Notes under the pieces: model-generated | The model's input: the letters and a program-made list of their open reading frames with translations, nothing else | What the model was told of the DNA's origin: nothing | Database searches by the model: none | Source: Linyphia triangularis | Lineage: Eukaryota > Arthropoda > Arachnida > Araneae > Linyphiidae | Direction of reading: 5' to 3' | Assembly (NCBI GenBank): GCA_963978545.1 | Contig: OZ021725.1 | Location: 7,078,346-7,142,345, forward strand | DNA: 64,000 bases | Shown: piece by piece, positions 1 to 11,299 of the stretch | How the letters are laid out: the number at the start of each line of letters is the position of its first letter | Numbering within the stretch: position 1 is the first letter of the stretch | Made by a program: the position numbers and the translations under genes

Positions 1-310
1 AGCATCCCAAACCTCCAACTCCAATCAGACGTTGATCAGAACAACAGCATCGCTCCTTCGTCGCTGGGAGGAAGCTGTGTGACGACGTCAAATAACAGAT
101 AAAGCTTCTGTGCACTGGAGTACTCTTTTGCACAGCGGTAAAGTATCTGTCTCGAGATCCAATGGTCTCGCGATCGAGGCCCCGTCTCCCGCATGAAAGC
201 TTGCCGACGCTTTAAAGATCAAATTTCGTTTATGTTGATTGGAAGTATAGCGTTTGTAGAAGCTTATTTTAAATTATAGTAACTGTCCTTATCTAACTTT
301 TACTTTTTTT
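1..310 (+). repeat. tRNA-derived SINE-like sequence
   Basis: Positions about 125-180 resemble a tRNA-type RNA polymerase III promoter: an A-box-like AGCGGTAAAGTATC is followed about 30 bases later by a B-box-like GATCGAGGCC. No tRNA fold with an intact acceptor stem is visible, so this is read as a SINE or tRNA relic rather than a functional tRNA. Its boundaries are not defined. Confidence 0.4.
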
Positions 311-492
311 TTAATTTTCAGGTAAAACGTCTTACGTACCTGAAATCTATTTAGCTCCAGCGCGGATTTGGTTTAATAAAAATAAATTCGTCGCAAAAAA
401 GGAAGTAACAATACAGAAAATGAAACACACCAGGGAATCAAACTCCTCAAGGAATAGATATGTTTTCAGCGTAAGTATACACATGGCCTTAA

Positions 493-1211
493 GGGGACAT
501 AGGACACTTTTGCCAAAATTCTTTAGTTTTGCCAAGAATTAAATAAAATTTGGCATAAACATAGAAGATGTGATTTTAAACAAAACAACACAATTTGAGC
601 AGATAATATAAAATAGATAGTAAATTATTGAGAAAAATGCATTAAAATAACACGAAATTTTAATTTTTTTCAAAATGCTCCTCGCGACACAATATTTTGA
701 CGAACATGAAAGAAAAATTTGAAGTTGTTTATCAATATATTATAAACATTTTCAAACATGTTTTTATCTTTAGGTGCAATAGTTGAACAGAAATAAAATT
801 TCAAACTTGGCGCCAGTGATTTCTCATTAAAAAATGCACATACTTCAAATTCCCAATATGAAAAAAAATATAAAAAATTATGTGACATAAAAAAGCATGT
901 GTAAATTTCTTTATAGTACATTCAAAATTATTAATACAAAAAAATTAGGTGGATTTATCAAAAAATGAATCGCAAGGAGCTTTTCGAACATAAGTAAAAT
1001 GGGAAAAAGCAAAGCTGAGAAAAACGCATTTTTAGCCTTTGCCAACAAGTGTGAGATGCGTTAAAATAGTTAGTTAAAATAAAGATTTTACCACTTAAAA
1101 TCATCGGATTTCAAAAATTCAAACGCGAAATTAAAGCTAGTGGCATAAGCAATTTTTATAGAATGAAAACAAAAAACGTCATATTTGGTGATTTCAGTGT
1201 CCCATGTCCCC
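493..1211. mobile_element. TTAA-flanked non-autonomous element, family 1 (719 bp)
   Basis: The tetranucleotide TTAA occurs directly outside both ends (489-492 and 1212-1215). The ends are inverted: the left begins GGGGACATAGGACAC and the right, read on the other strand, begins GGGGACATGGGACAC. TTAA target duplication is the hallmark of piggyBac-type transposition. No transposase reading frame is present, so the element would depend on an enzyme supplied elsewhere. Its length matches the other TTAA elements in this window. Confidence 0.75.
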
Positions 1212-1284
1212 TTAATAGAAAAGGATTTCTTTACTTTCAAAAGACATAACTGGGAAACTTTGAGGGACATAAAGAAAGCAGGAT

Positions 1285-1450
1285 CATCGATATACGCAGA
1301 TAAAGAACTGGATAGACTGCTTAACGCTGGGGAAATGAAGCCGTTGCCAGATCATTGGATGGTCACAAAAAATACGGATTGTCGAGGATTGAAAAAGAAT
1401 CTTGTATTGTACACAGCAGAACTGTCAATAGTAAACCTTAATTAGTAATA
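1285..1450 (+). repeat. Partial copy of ATCGATATAGATAAAC-type TIR element
   Basis: This stretch closely matches 2205-2380 and the reverse complement of 54365-54537, including the shared block around CTGGATAGACTGCTTAACG. It lacks the complete opposite end, so it is a truncated copy of the roughly 335-bp inverted-repeat element described at 54203-54537. The short open frame across it is shared by the other copies and looks incidental. Confidence 0.6.
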
Positions 1451-1498
1451 ATGTGCAAAAAAAAAAAAAATATTCACAATAGCACTTTACAAGGTTTC

Positions 1499-2034
1499 CA
1501 ATGGACAATTCCCGCATTTTTTTTAAAAACGAGTGAAATTAGAACATATTTATGAAGAATTTCTTTCTGATTCCAAATATTTAAACAAAACTTCTTTAAA
1601 AAAATTAGTTATTTAAATATTAAGAAAAGAAAATGCTCCAAAACCAGTCCGATCAAAACAGTCAACAAAATTCGTGACGTAAAGAGATCCCTGCGTTTCT
1701 ATGGTTATCGTGAGGTTTCTGCCAAATAGTTATCGTTAAAAAACTTGGCGTTAGTAGACCATTGCCACATTCCGTGCAGGTTGGCGTGATTTGCGATAAA
1801 CTTGCAAATCTGGTTTCCGCTGCTGCATTTCAAGCCAAGATGTTTGAGATCTCTTTACGTCACGTTCAATGCCAACGAAATGAGCCGTTTTCTCGCCAAC
1901 CTCTAACAAGGTAATTTTGATCGTAAATTAAAAGAAAAGAAAAAGCGCATTAAGCAGACATTTTTATGTTTAAGGCCTTTTCGAAACATTTAGAATATCA
2001 TAAAAAAATTAAAAACATGCGGGAATTGTCCATT
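1499..2034. mobile_element. P-like MITE, copy 1 (TIR CAATGGACAATTCCCGCAT)
   Basis: Inverted termini CAATGGACAATTCCCGCAT bound a 536-bp element. The same termini bound 6181-7047 and 24788-25353. The interior aligns with the 24788-25353 copy in opposite orientation. It has no intact coding region. It is assigned as P-like only because the 6181-7047 copy contains an eroded THAP domain, which is typical of P-element transposases. No convincing target duplication is visible. Confidence 0.6.
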
Positions 2035-2202
2035 ACAGTTCACTATATCTTCTAGAAACCTAAGATTGCAAGGAGATTTTTTTATTTTTTGAAAAAAAAT
2101 TTGTGGTTTTTTTTCGGTGGATCAAATAAGATAAAAATAATTGACCTTAAAAAAAAAATTATTGTGCAAAAAAAATTCAAAAGTGTGTCCATTGAAGTGG
2201 AC

Positions 2203-2560
2203 ACCATCGATATAGATAAACAACTGGATAGACTGCTTAACGCTGGGGAAATGAAGCCGTTGCCAGATGCAATTGGTGGGATAAAAAATACGGACTGCCG
2301 AGGATTGAAAATAAAATTTTGGGTTGTACACAGCAGAAATGTCAATAGTAAACCTTAATTAGTAATAATGTGCAAAAAAATATATACTCTAACACTTTGT
2401 AAGGTTTTTCGCATTCCCATCCAACTATTAAAGTGAACTGTGATTGGTTAATCTTCCCATCAGCTTCGCAATCCCCGACGCGTGTTTCTCTTTTCATTAA
2501 CAATGGAGCAGTCTATCCAGTTGTTTATCTATATCGATGGTCTCTAGAGGATATAGAAGT
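2203..2560. mobile_element. ATCGATATAGATAAAC TIR element, copy 2
   Basis: The element begins with the ACCATCGATATAGATAAAC end at about 2203 and finishes with its inverse at about 2541-2560. The interior matches 1285-1450 and 54203-54537. It runs into the three-unit tandem array that follows, so the right boundary is blurred by duplication. Confidence 0.55.
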
Positions 2561-2825
2561 GAACTGTGATTGGTTAATCTTCCCATCAGCTTCGCGATCC
2601 CCGACGCGTGTTTCTCTTTTCATTAACGATGGAGCAGTCTATCCAGTTGTTTATCTATATCGATGGTCTCTAGAGGATATAGAAGTGAACTGTGATTGGT
2701 TAATCTTCCCATCAGCTTCGCAAAGCTTCGCGATCCCCGGCGCGTGTTTCTCTTTTCATTAACAATGGAGCAGTCTATCCAGTTGTTTATCTATATCGAT
2801 GGTCTCTAGAGGATATATAAGTGAA
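2434..2825 (+). repeat. Tandem repeat, 126-127 bp unit, three copies
   Basis: The block starting GAACTGTGATTGGTTAATC recurs at 2434, 2561 and 2687. Each unit ends in the inverted end of the TIR element (TTTATCTATATCGATGGT). The array therefore looks like local amplification of one end of that element. The open frame across it (2433-2762) is a product of the repetition. Confidence 0.8.
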
Positions 2826-2899
2826 CTCTGATTGGATAATCGTCCACCCATCATCATCATCAACCCACCGGCATGTTTTTACTTTCAATTACCCATATG

Positions 2900-3610
2900 T
2901 AATACATAGGGTTATGAAAGTATAGGATTCGGTCAAAAATTGCATTTCTCCACGATTTGAAGCATCCTGATCTCAAAAAAGTCATTTAGAAAAAAATTAT
3001 GTATGTGTGTCTATGGTCAGCATAACTCCCGAACAAATTGACCTATGATGTTCAAATTTGGTATGCGGGTTGGTGTTGGCCATGGAACCTACCATTAAGG
3101 TTTTCGTTAAAATCGCGCATAAGGTAGCTGCCATTGGAAAAAATCAGGTTTTTCTATGATTGCTAGAAAACGGCCCTAACGATTTTGTTCAAAATTACTG
3201 TGATAATGCCTCGCAAGGTGTTCTAAACATCGCCACCTTCGAAATTCCCGTTAAAATGCGTTAATGACGTAAAAAGTTGAAAAACTAATGCCTTTAACAT
3301 AGAGTTCTCTTTCTTTAAGCATAACCTCATCAACGATAATTTTTTCTTCTCTCCTCTGTTTCACTTATAATAAAGGATAAATAATATAAGGATTATCGAA
3401 AAGTATATCGCCAAAATCACCAATTTGGCGGAGTTTTTTTTTTCTTTCTTTTTTTTCTTCTTTTTTCTTTTTAAGAGCCATACAAGAATTATTGCCAAAC
3501 TAGCCATTTATTCTAATTAATTGATGAAAATATAAAAACGGAAAATGACACAAAAACACGTTAGTATTATAGTGTAATTGAAAGTTGTGCGATGTTTCAC
3601 ACCCCTAGTT
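2900..3610 (+). repeat. Dispersed repeat R2, copy 1
   Basis: This long non-coding repeat contains GTCAGCATAACTCCCGAAC, the phrase around CTACCATTAAGGTTTTCG, and an end resembling GAAAGTTGTGCGATGTTTCA. Related copies lie at about 20282-21750, 26960-27640 (reverse) and 61380-62200. No reading frame is conserved among the copies. I do not recognise the family. Confidence 0.6.
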
Positions 3611-3659
3611 TTCTTTGCATTGCCACCGGAGCAATCTATCCAGTTGTTGATATATATCG

Positions 3660-3850
3660 ATGGATTGGTTGGTTGGTTGGTTTATACGCTCAACGACATA
3701 TTCTTAAGCACAATGACATCTAATGCGGCCGGGACATACATTCCGAACTACAACAAGATCCATGCCTAACCCGTGATTCGAACCCGGCACCTTCGGCATG
3801 CGAGGCCAGAGTTCTAACCACACAGCCATCATGTGGGTCGTAGTCTTCTC
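3660..3850 (-). repeat. Second tRNA-derived SINE family
   Basis: On the minus strand, GGCTGTGTGGTTAGAAC (A-box region) is followed by GGGTTCGAATCACGGG (B box). A TTGGTTGG tail lies on the far side at 3664-3680, giving the usual tRNA-SINE layout of Pol III head and simple-repeat tail. The body differs from the abundant SINE of this window, so it is a separate family or subfamily. Confidence 0.6.
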
Positions 3851-3859
3851 GTAGTTCGA

Positions 3860-4550
3860 AATTACGAGGCGTATTTGTCTGTGTTAAGTACTTTATAGAG
3901 GCAGAAATAAGCAGCCGGAATCGTGCTAACAAATAACAAAACTTGCAATTAATCGTTTGCTTTTCTTTCAGTCGATAACACTGAATGATTCGAACCTCTG
4001 AAGCTCCAGCGGAAGTTGTGGTGGAAATCGTTTCCAACAAGAAAAAATTTCACGCTTGTCATGTGGAATGAAAGTATAATAATTGTTTTCAATAAGAGAA
4101 TAATTAGCATTTTCAAAAACTGCTGATTAATTGTATTCGATTTTATGTCATTCACATCAGTTTCTGTGTAATTTATGTTTCATAGTAAATAAAAAAAATA
4201 AAAAAAATATTTTTATCCCCGTATTTATGCATACCTCCATCAAGCAAGAAAAGTTTGATAAAGAGTTTAGAACTATTGCTACTGTCAAACTGGAAAGAGT
4301 ATGCATAGAATATTTTATGTGTCTCACGTGTAAACAAGTATATAATTAAATTATGTATGATTTCTGTCACATAAATTTCATGTCCTCAACCATATTTAGA
4401 AAAATAAAATCTCAAAGTTTTAACTTTCGTTTTGGGCGTATTATTGTTATCCATATAAAAGTTTATAAAATCATCAACAACCACAAGGAAGTATAAACTT
4501 TAATGTTTAAGGAAATAAGTTTACTTGTCTTATTCATAGCATTGCCTCTA
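3860..4550. other. Unexplained AT-rich stretch
   Basis: I see no gene, no tandem repeat and no matching inverted ends here. Short frames on both strands overlap each other and show no recognisable domain. Confidence 0.4.
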
Positions 4551-4552
4551 TC

Positions 4553-4797
4553 TATACTAAACTTCATCTTAACTAGACATCACTTAGACGGTAGATCGTC
4601 ACAGTGCACATAGGTATTTAATCCATTTTGGCGGAGTGAAGACATAATTATCGCCAAACCTTAGAGCCTTTTGTTCTCTACAGGGTTGTGGTTTGGCGAG
4701 AATTATGCTTTCACGCCGCCAAAATAGATTAAATACCTATGAGCACTGTGACGATCTACCGTCTAAGTGATGTCTAGTTAAGTTGAAGTTTAGTATA
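4553..4797. mobile_element. 245-bp palindromic MITE, copy 1
   Basis: The element starts TATACTAAACTTC and ends with its inverse GAAGTTTAGTATA. The two halves are near-complete inverted copies (AGACATCACTTAGACGGTAG on the left and its complement on the right), so it would fold into one hairpin. Termini and flanks are compatible with TA target duplication, as in Tc1/mariner-derived MITEs. Related copies lie at 9781-9890 (half), 29143-29639 and 47802-48046. Confidence 0.75.
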
Positions 4798-5032
4798 GAC
4801 AAAATACATAAGCATTTTAAACCATCCTTGTAAAGCTGTCTTGTGAATGAGTTACGTACTTCCATTTGCAAAAGTTTACTTGGAATTTTATGTGATTTTT
4901 CTTCTTAATTTGCATGAAATTTCATAACAAAGGAATCTAAACCTTTTCTTTTTTCCCCCCACTTTTAATACTTTAAAAAAGCCTCTTCACAAGTGCTTAA
5001 CCATTGGTTACGTGCGCGATCTTTTGTATTGC

Positions 5033-5217
5033 TGGTTGGTTGGTTGCTTTCAGATTATCTGGCGCCGTCAGCAACACGAGGGCTATAATGAGCCAAAACA
5101 TTCGTCATTAGACAAGCCAACATACATTTACAAACACCCATAAATAACACGGGACTCGGAACCCGCAACCTCGTGGTCTAGAAGCTAGCACGCTAACCAC
5201 TATACCGTTTGGTCGGC
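5033..5217 (-). repeat. tRNA-derived SINE, copy 1
   Basis: On the minus strand the element starts GCCGACCAAACGGTATAGTG, carries an A box (TAGTGGTTAGCGTGC) and a B box (GGTTCCGAGTCC), and ends in GGTTG-type repeats. It is flanked by a 12-bp target duplication, CTTTTGTATTGC (5021-5032 and 5218-5229), which proves insertion as a unit. Confidence 0.9.
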
Positions 5218-5354
5218 CTTTTGTATTGCGGTTAGTCGCGTGGGAGACAATTGTCGCTCACATTCAAATTTTCGTGCATGCCATTAAATTCGTGACCAAA
5301 TATCAAAGTAAATGGGTATTTTAATTGAAAACACAACATTTTTTTTTTTTTTAA

Positions 5355-6074
5355 GGGGGTCCAATACCGAAATTTCTTCAAAAATCCCAAATTTTTTTTC
5401 TGATTTTAAAAAATAGTTCATACATTCCTGAAGAGAATGATGTTTTTATCTTATTCCTCCGGTGATTAGAACACCACAAAATTACCTGTGATTTAAACAT
5501 CACTAATGGGCGTAACACCTTGAAGCGTCTGCTTAAAGTGCGTTTTTCGAGCACTAGTGTTTTTCACAGGTGTTGCATATTCAAATCGATATATCTCCAG
5601 AAACATTAACAATTGGCTATTCACATTTTTGGAGCATTTAATTTATATAGTTTTAAATATTTTGTCTCCGCAGAATTTTATTTTTTTAATTCTGTTTTAA
5701 AATATAACATTTAGCGTAAAAGATAACATAAAAAAAAAGCAAAAATTTCAATATTTTAACTTTGAGAATTTTAAATTTTTTTTTTAATTCACCTATCAAA
5801 ATTCTGTGAAGACACAATTTTCTTTATATAATTATGTATTACAGAAAACTTTCACTTTGAAAAAAAAAAAATGTTTCTTGACTTATATCAAAATACGCAA
5901 ACATCAATTATTATGGATTTTTCTTGGTTTTTAAATTTTTTTTAAATAACTAAACACAATATTTCAAAAAACATTTTCTCAAAGATATATAAATAGTATC
6001 ACATACATAAAAAAAATTTTGACATAAAAATGTACATAAATAAAGTTTTTTTTTATTTTCGGTACCGGACCCCC
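5355..6074. mobile_element. TTAA-flanked non-autonomous element, family 2 (720 bp)
   Basis: TTAA sits outside both ends (5351-5354 and 6075-6078). The inverted ends are GGGGGTCCAATACCGAA on the left and GGGGGTCCGGTACCGAA on the right as read on the opposite strand. The interior is AT-rich, with no reading frame for a transposase. It fits a piggyBac-type TTAA target. Confidence 0.75.
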
Positions 6075-6180
6075 TTAACAGAATAAAGTTAAAGTTGAAG
6101 AATATTTTGAAAATAACTTGGAAAAAACTTTAAAATGCTTGATCATAGGCTGCCATTTATCGAGAAGTTGATTTTGTGGG

Positions 6181-7047
6181 GACAATGGACAGTTCCTGCA
6201 TTTTTTTAAAACAAATGAAGTTGATTTATATTTATAAAGAATTTCTTTCTAATTCTAAATATTCCAATAAAAGTTCTTTAAAAAAATTAGTTATTTAAAT
6301 ATTAAGGAAAAAAAATGCGCAAAAAACCCTCAAATTGCGATCCGCTCAAAACTGGCCGATTTCGAGTATGACGTCAAGTGTCTCGAAAGGTTCGGTGACG
6401 TAATCCCTTTGCTCCGTTTGTTATGGTGAGGTTTCTACCACAAAATGTCAGCTGTGTACTCTGTGTCTTAAACTTAAAAGGAAAACATTCTTTAATTTTC
6501 CTAATATAAAAAATATCATAAATGTAACTTATTTCAAAATGATCTTCGCAAACATAATGTACAGTCTTTGTCGACAGTGGCATATACTTTTCAATGTCCC
6601 TCTTCATCGCTTGGTACCACTTTTTTCGAGTATTTTTATTCCGTGGTATGTAAATGAAAATTTTGTCAGGAGTTGTTATGGTTGCACATTGGCACGATAC
6701 AATATTTGTAGAAAATGTTAGACATTTTAAGAAAAAATCAATCAAATAATATGAAAACAAAAGGGCGAGAAGACAAGCATTTGAAATTTCCATGATAACA
6801 ACGTTTTAACAGCCGTAACCGCCACGTGACCTATGGAGATATTTAGGAAACGATGACGTCATAATAGAGTCGCAAAAAAAAAAAAGGTACATTTTCCCTC
6901 AAAAATCTGACAGGCAAACTTAAAATGCAAATTTTTGGGGAAAAAATAAAAGCGTGGAGAATAGAAATGTTTGTGTTAATGGTCATTTCGAGACATTTAG
7001 AATCGAATAAAAAAAAATTTTTAAAAATGCGGAAATTGTCCATTGTC
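6181..7047. mobile_element. P-like element, copy 2, with coding remnant
   Basis: The inverted ends GACAATGGACA...TGTCCATTGTC enclose 867 bp, longer than the two related copies because part of a transposase-like frame survives (see 6374-6793). Internal segments next to the left end match those of the 24788-25353 copy. Confidence 0.6.
6374..6793 (-). pseudogene. THAP-domain transposase remnant
   Basis: This 139-codon minus-strand frame encodes a recognisable but damaged THAP zinc finger. The visible parts are a paired CQC near residue 34, the basic stretch TRKKWYQAMKRD with the conserved tryptophan, and the terminal CEDHF signature. THAP domains bind DNA at the N terminus of P-element transposases and of host proteins derived from them. 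The frame lies inside an element with the CAATGGACA-type inverted ends, which ties it to transposition. The catalytic domain is missing, and the flanking residues read as translated non-coding DNA, so it is not a functional enzyme. Confidence 0.6.
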
Positions 7048-7147
7048 AACTGCGCGACTTACCCAGGGTTAAGCGAAAACTTCGATTTTTGATTTAAACC
7101 ATTTTTGCCCTTTGCCCAAAAAAATATATTTTTCTTCCTAAAACTAT

Positions 7148-7796
7148 AGTCCGAGAGGCGACTGCACTTTTTGGACCCCATCGAACATCATTCTGAATTT
7201 CTTATAGAAATTGGAGATAAGTGAGTAGATAAGGAATCTACTGGTCTGCCGTGGCGAGAACGGCCGAAACTGATCAATAATCGACTTGGGACGAGTTGAA
7301 CTAAAATCCGATTGCCAAATATGTCATAATTGCCGAAAACAGAACAAACATTTTCGTCTGGCAACCCATTGCATTTTGATTTCAATGAGAAAAGCGCAAA
7401 CGATTTCTGATTTCTGGCTCGGAAAACTTGTATCTTTTAAAAGTAAGCCAAATTGGAGACATCAGTTACGTCATAAGTGACGTAATACTTTTTGCCAACT
7501 TGGCAATAAGTATTAATAGATGTAAGTAGACCGTCGGCAGATATCTGAATCGTCTGCAGCCTTCTTAATTGAAAATTAAAGAGTGAGGGTTACCAAATAA
7601 AAAAAAAGCTCATTATTTGGCAAGTTATGGCGCATTTGGCAATTGGATTTAGTTCAACTTATTAAAAGTCGATTTTTGACCTGTTTTGGCACGGCAGACC
7701 AGTGGATTCGTAATCTACTAATTTTTCTCTAATTTCTATAAAAAATTCAGAATGATGTTCGATGGGGTCCAAAAATTGCAGTGGCCTCTCAGTCTA
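7148..7796. mobile_element. 660-bp palindromic element, copy A
   Basis: It begins AGTCCGAGAGGCGACTGC and ends with the inverse of that sequence. Each half carries the same internal landmarks: CCCATCGAACATCATTCTGA, a GTAGAT...ACTGGTCTGCCGTGG block, and an AACTTGCCAAA block. The whole element can fold on itself. Five more copies are present in the window. There is no coding region. Confidence 0.75.
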
Positions 7797-8209
7797 CTAG
7801 GAAAGTATAAGATTGTTTTAGGCAGTGGCGTTCATGAGCGACTTTTATGTTCCAAAAATAAGGTGGAAAAACTGCAAAATTTTTGATATTATCGGCGTCA
7901 AAAACGACAAAAAGTATTGTCAAAAACGTGGAGGAAGTGGGGAATTCCACCAAATCACTGCCGATGCCATTATTTGCAGGAAATTATGTGTGGGCTTCTT
8001 CTTCTTATCAAGGACTATGGGGACTAAAGCACCTCTGCTTAAGCATTTTGTACCAACCCCATATCCCGTACAGATCGGTAGTGGGCAGTACTGCACAGGA
8101 TGTAAGAACACACTAGCGAGAGGGAGTGAGCAAGTCTACCTATAGCCGCCGAAGAGTTCATTTCTACCTCTTTCGGTAGCTATTCGGTAGATGGCAGCAC
8201 TACCGACCG

Positions 8210-8462
8210 TATGTGGAACTTCTTAATTTAGAGGCAATACCAAGCAGAAGATTCCACCAGAAGACTTGGCTTTGCCACCCCCAGAGGTATTGATTTGTAT
8301 GGGAACTTGGAGGACTTTGCGACCATGATTGATTTAACGTGCTCCAGTCACCATTAGCGAACACGGCGGTCTTTAGTCGGTCCCAGGCCCGAACTCGCAA
8401 CCTCAGGGCTCGCAACCTTCTAGTTGCGAGAACGATACTCTCCCGACTGGGCTACGCGGCCC
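8210..8462 (-). repeat. tRNA-derived SINE-like sequence, another family
   Basis: On the minus strand, from 8462 downward, GGGGCCGCGTAGCCCAGTCG carries an A-box-like TAGCCCAGTCGGGAG. A B-box-like GAGTTCGGGCC follows. The head is that of a tRNA-related Pol III element and is unrelated to the abundant SINE. The end at about 8210 is a guess. Confidence 0.45.
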
Positions 8463-8779
8463 CTATGTGCGGGCTTTATGAACTAGTCTCTTGAAACGAA
8501 GAAAATCTAACAAATCAATCGAGATTCAAATCAACAATCAGAGTGTCTATATAAAGTGTTGGACGCATTTCGATGTTGAATAATTCATAAAACAATGAAG
8601 ATACATTTAAATTGATAACACTAATGATTAGATAGACTCAAAAAGTTTTATGGAACCTTGTCATTAGACTTCCACATGGGCGCCGTTTCTTCGCAAGGAG
8701 AATATCAAGATGGTAGTCAATTTCGCGCCAGCCAAGCATGTTGCATGCATGCCAAGCATGTTGGCATCCATAGAGGCTG
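8463..8779. other. Stretch without recognised gene
   Basis: There is no convincing gene. A short repetition (GCCAAGCATGTTG, with GCATGCATG between the copies) lies at about 8733-8763. Open frames on the minus strand (8638-8889) straddle the adjacent palindromic repeat and carry no recognised domain. Confidence 0.35.
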
Positions 8780-9626
8780 TATTCCTGGACTTTAAGACAT
8801 TCGACAATTTCCTCCTGTAAACTATTTTCTTTACTAATCCCAAATAGACTGAGAGGCGACTGCAATTTTTGGACCCCATCGAACATCATTCTGAATTTTT
8901 TATAGAAATTAGTGAAAAGTTATTAGATTACGAATCCACTGGTCTGCCGTGGCAAAAATGTCCGAAACTGATCAAAAATCGATTTGGAATGAGTTGAACT
9001 AAAATCCGATTGCCAAATGAGAAATAACTTGCCAAATAATGAGCGTTTTTTTTTATTTGGTAACCCTCACTCTTTAATAATCAATTAAGAAAGTTGCAGA
9101 CGATTCAGTTATCTGGCGACGGTCTACTTGCATCTATTAAAAGGGAGCCAAGTTGGCAATAAACATTACGTCACGGATGACGTGACTGATGTCGCCAATT
9201 TGGCTTACTTTTAAAAGATACACATTTTCCAAGCCAGTGATAAAAAATCGTTTGAACTTTTTCTCATTGAAAATCAAAATGAAGTGGGTTGCCAGACGAA
9301 AAAGTGTGTTCTCTTTTTGGCAAGTTATGACATATTTGGCAATCGGATTTTAGTTCAACTCATTCCAAGTCGATTTTTGATCAATTTCGGCCATTTTTGC
9401 CACGGCTGACCAGTGGATTCGTAATCTACTCACTTTTCTCCAATCTCTATAAAAAAATTCAGAATGATGTTCGATGAGGTCCAAAAATTGCAGTCGCCTC
9501 TCGGACTATTTGGGATTAGTAAAGAAAATAGTTTACAGGAGGAAATTGTCGAATGTCTTAAAGTCCAAGTTGGACTTTAAGACATTCGACAATTTCCTCC
9601 TGTAAACTATTTTCTTTACTAATCCC
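8780..9626. repeat. Nested palindrome around a 660-bp element
   Basis: A block of about 55 bp (GGACTTTAAGACATTCGAC through ACTAATCCC) occurs at 8788-8842. It is inverted at 9512-9566 and direct again at 9572-9626. The last two copies form a perfect 55-bp-arm hairpin around a 5-base loop. The first two copies bracket palindromic element B. The whole region could extrude a large cruciform. Confidence 0.85.
8847..9506. mobile_element. 660-bp palindromic element, copy B
   Basis: The ends GACTGAGAGGCGACTGC and GTCGCCTCTCGGAC are inverted. The interior follows the same layout as copy A, with the TGACGT-rich centre seen in all copies. The flanking DNA is itself inverted (AAATA to the left, TATTT to the right). 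Confidence 0.75.
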
Positions 9627-9702
9627 AAAAGGAAAAAGTCCAGTGGCGTTATACTATCAGGTGATCTTTAAATATAACATACAATTAATAACGCGCGCAT
9701 AC

Positions 9703-9793
9703 TGTTACGAATTTTTCCACTGAGGCAATGATGGCACAGTTTTCAGGGTATAAAAATATTTATTCTCTCTTCAGAAAACTCACAAAACGAACA
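9703..9793 (+). repeat. Fragment of LTR-like sequence
   Basis: About 90 bases beginning TGTTACGAATTTTTCCACTG are nearly identical to 10757-10850. The TGTTACGAATTTTT start resembles the LTR starting at 55494. This looks like a broken LTR end, cut by the adjacent half MITE. Confidence 0.4.
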
Positions 9794-9890
9794 TTATGCT
9801 TTCACGCTGGCCAAAATGGATTAAATGCCTATGAGCACTGTGACGATCTACCGTCTAGTGATGTCAAGTTAAGTTGAAGTTTAGTATAGA
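9781..9890. mobile_element. 245-bp MITE, right half only
   Basis: From ATTATGCTTTCACGC to GAAGTTTAGTATAG this matches the right half of 4553-4797. The left half is absent. It abuts the LTR-like fragment, which suggests a recombination or deletion joint. Confidence 0.6.
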
Positions 9891-10756
9891 ACAAGTAAGC
9901 TAATTTCGATCACGATTAACTAATTGTAAAGGGTCGAGTGGAGGTAGAATCGATCTCAACAAGGGACCCACTTCCATTCTTTTTACAACTCTGGAATTTG
10001 GTACCAAGGGCAAGCATAAATAAAATAAGGTATTCCGATTTGGATAAATCAATTTCGGGAATAAGGATAGGCGATGGGGGGGGGGGGGGAGGCTGAAACG
10101 TCCGAAATGTGGCATTACTAAAATGCACGAGGCAAAGGCTTTCAACTAGTTTATTATACAATAATTTTGAAGAGTCTAGAGCCACTTTGAATTGAACATA
10201 TTTCAAAGGCAAATAAAATGGTGTTATAGTTTTTTTTTTTTTTTTTTTTTTTTTAATTAACGTTTTGTGGACGAGTCCGGTTTTAATTGATATTGTTCCT
10301 TATATAACTGCTTTATTTATAAATCCGTAACATCGCTCTAAAAGGCAATTCACAAAAATACGTTTTAATTTGTTTTCTTGAGCAACAGTGGGCCAAAGTA
10401 ATATTTACAAAAATACGGGTACTTCTTCTATAAGCTTAGTTGGTGCTTCTAGTCTAATTATTCTTGTTTGAATCGAGAAATACACGTAGAAGATTGCCAT
10501 AATTATACTGGCGTTATTTAGAGACCTTTGGGAGCCTGTAGAAACCAATAGATCTTCATAAAACTCTATATGATGAATAATTACTAAAAATAATTAAATG
10601 AGCCAATTTTTAAAGTTTATAATCCCTTAAGGGCATCTCATGACGAAAAATTGACCTGATGTTGATTTTTTTTAATTAATTATTAATTTAAAAGAAAATG
10701 CTTCAAAACAAACATCCGAAATTCCCAATAAAATGTAAGGAAGATTTCAAGCATAG
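9891..10756. other. Unexplained stretch with homopolymer tracts
   Basis: It holds a G run at about 10077-10089 and a T run at about 10230-10252. Apart from an antisense frame through the G run (9900-10212) with no recognisable domain, I see nothing coding. Confidence 0.35.
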
Positions 10757-11110
10757 TGTTACGAATTTTTCCACTGAGGCAATGATGGCACAGTTTTCAC
10801 GGTATAAAAATATTTATTCTCTCTTCAGAAAAACTCACAAAATTTATTCACAGGCAACAGTTTAACTACTCTAAAGCTTCAACACAAGCTTCAACAAAAA
10901 TAACTTCGAATTCAGCGATTATACAAGCTCACTCCAATAGGTAAACAAAGCGATCAGCTTTCAACGAAGTCCGAAGTCAATCTGAAAACTTTCCCGTTCC
11001 CCAGTCTTTTATATACAAGCGCGTGAGACATTCTCGAAATTTCCAGCCAATTCACCGGAAAAGAAATATCTCGAAACTTCTCGATTGCTTTAGGTGTTGC
11101 CACCTTTTTC
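10757..11110 (+). repeat. Probable LTR fragment
   Basis: It begins TGTTACGAATTTTTCCACTG, matching 9703-9793, and contains a TATATAC block at about 11012 that could be a core promoter. No internal retroelement region follows and the end is not defined, so it may be a solo LTR or a truncated one. Confidence 0.35.
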
Positions 11111-11299
11111 TAACCTGTATAATCGCTATTAATAAATAAAATAAGATAAAAATAAATTACAATAGAATTTTAAAATAATACGTCACTATTTACAATATAT
11201 ACAGACAATTTGTGCAACAATACGATATTTATAAAAGAAACGAGAAAAACATAAAATAATATAAAACACGGACAGACGATATTTATAAAAGAAACTAGC

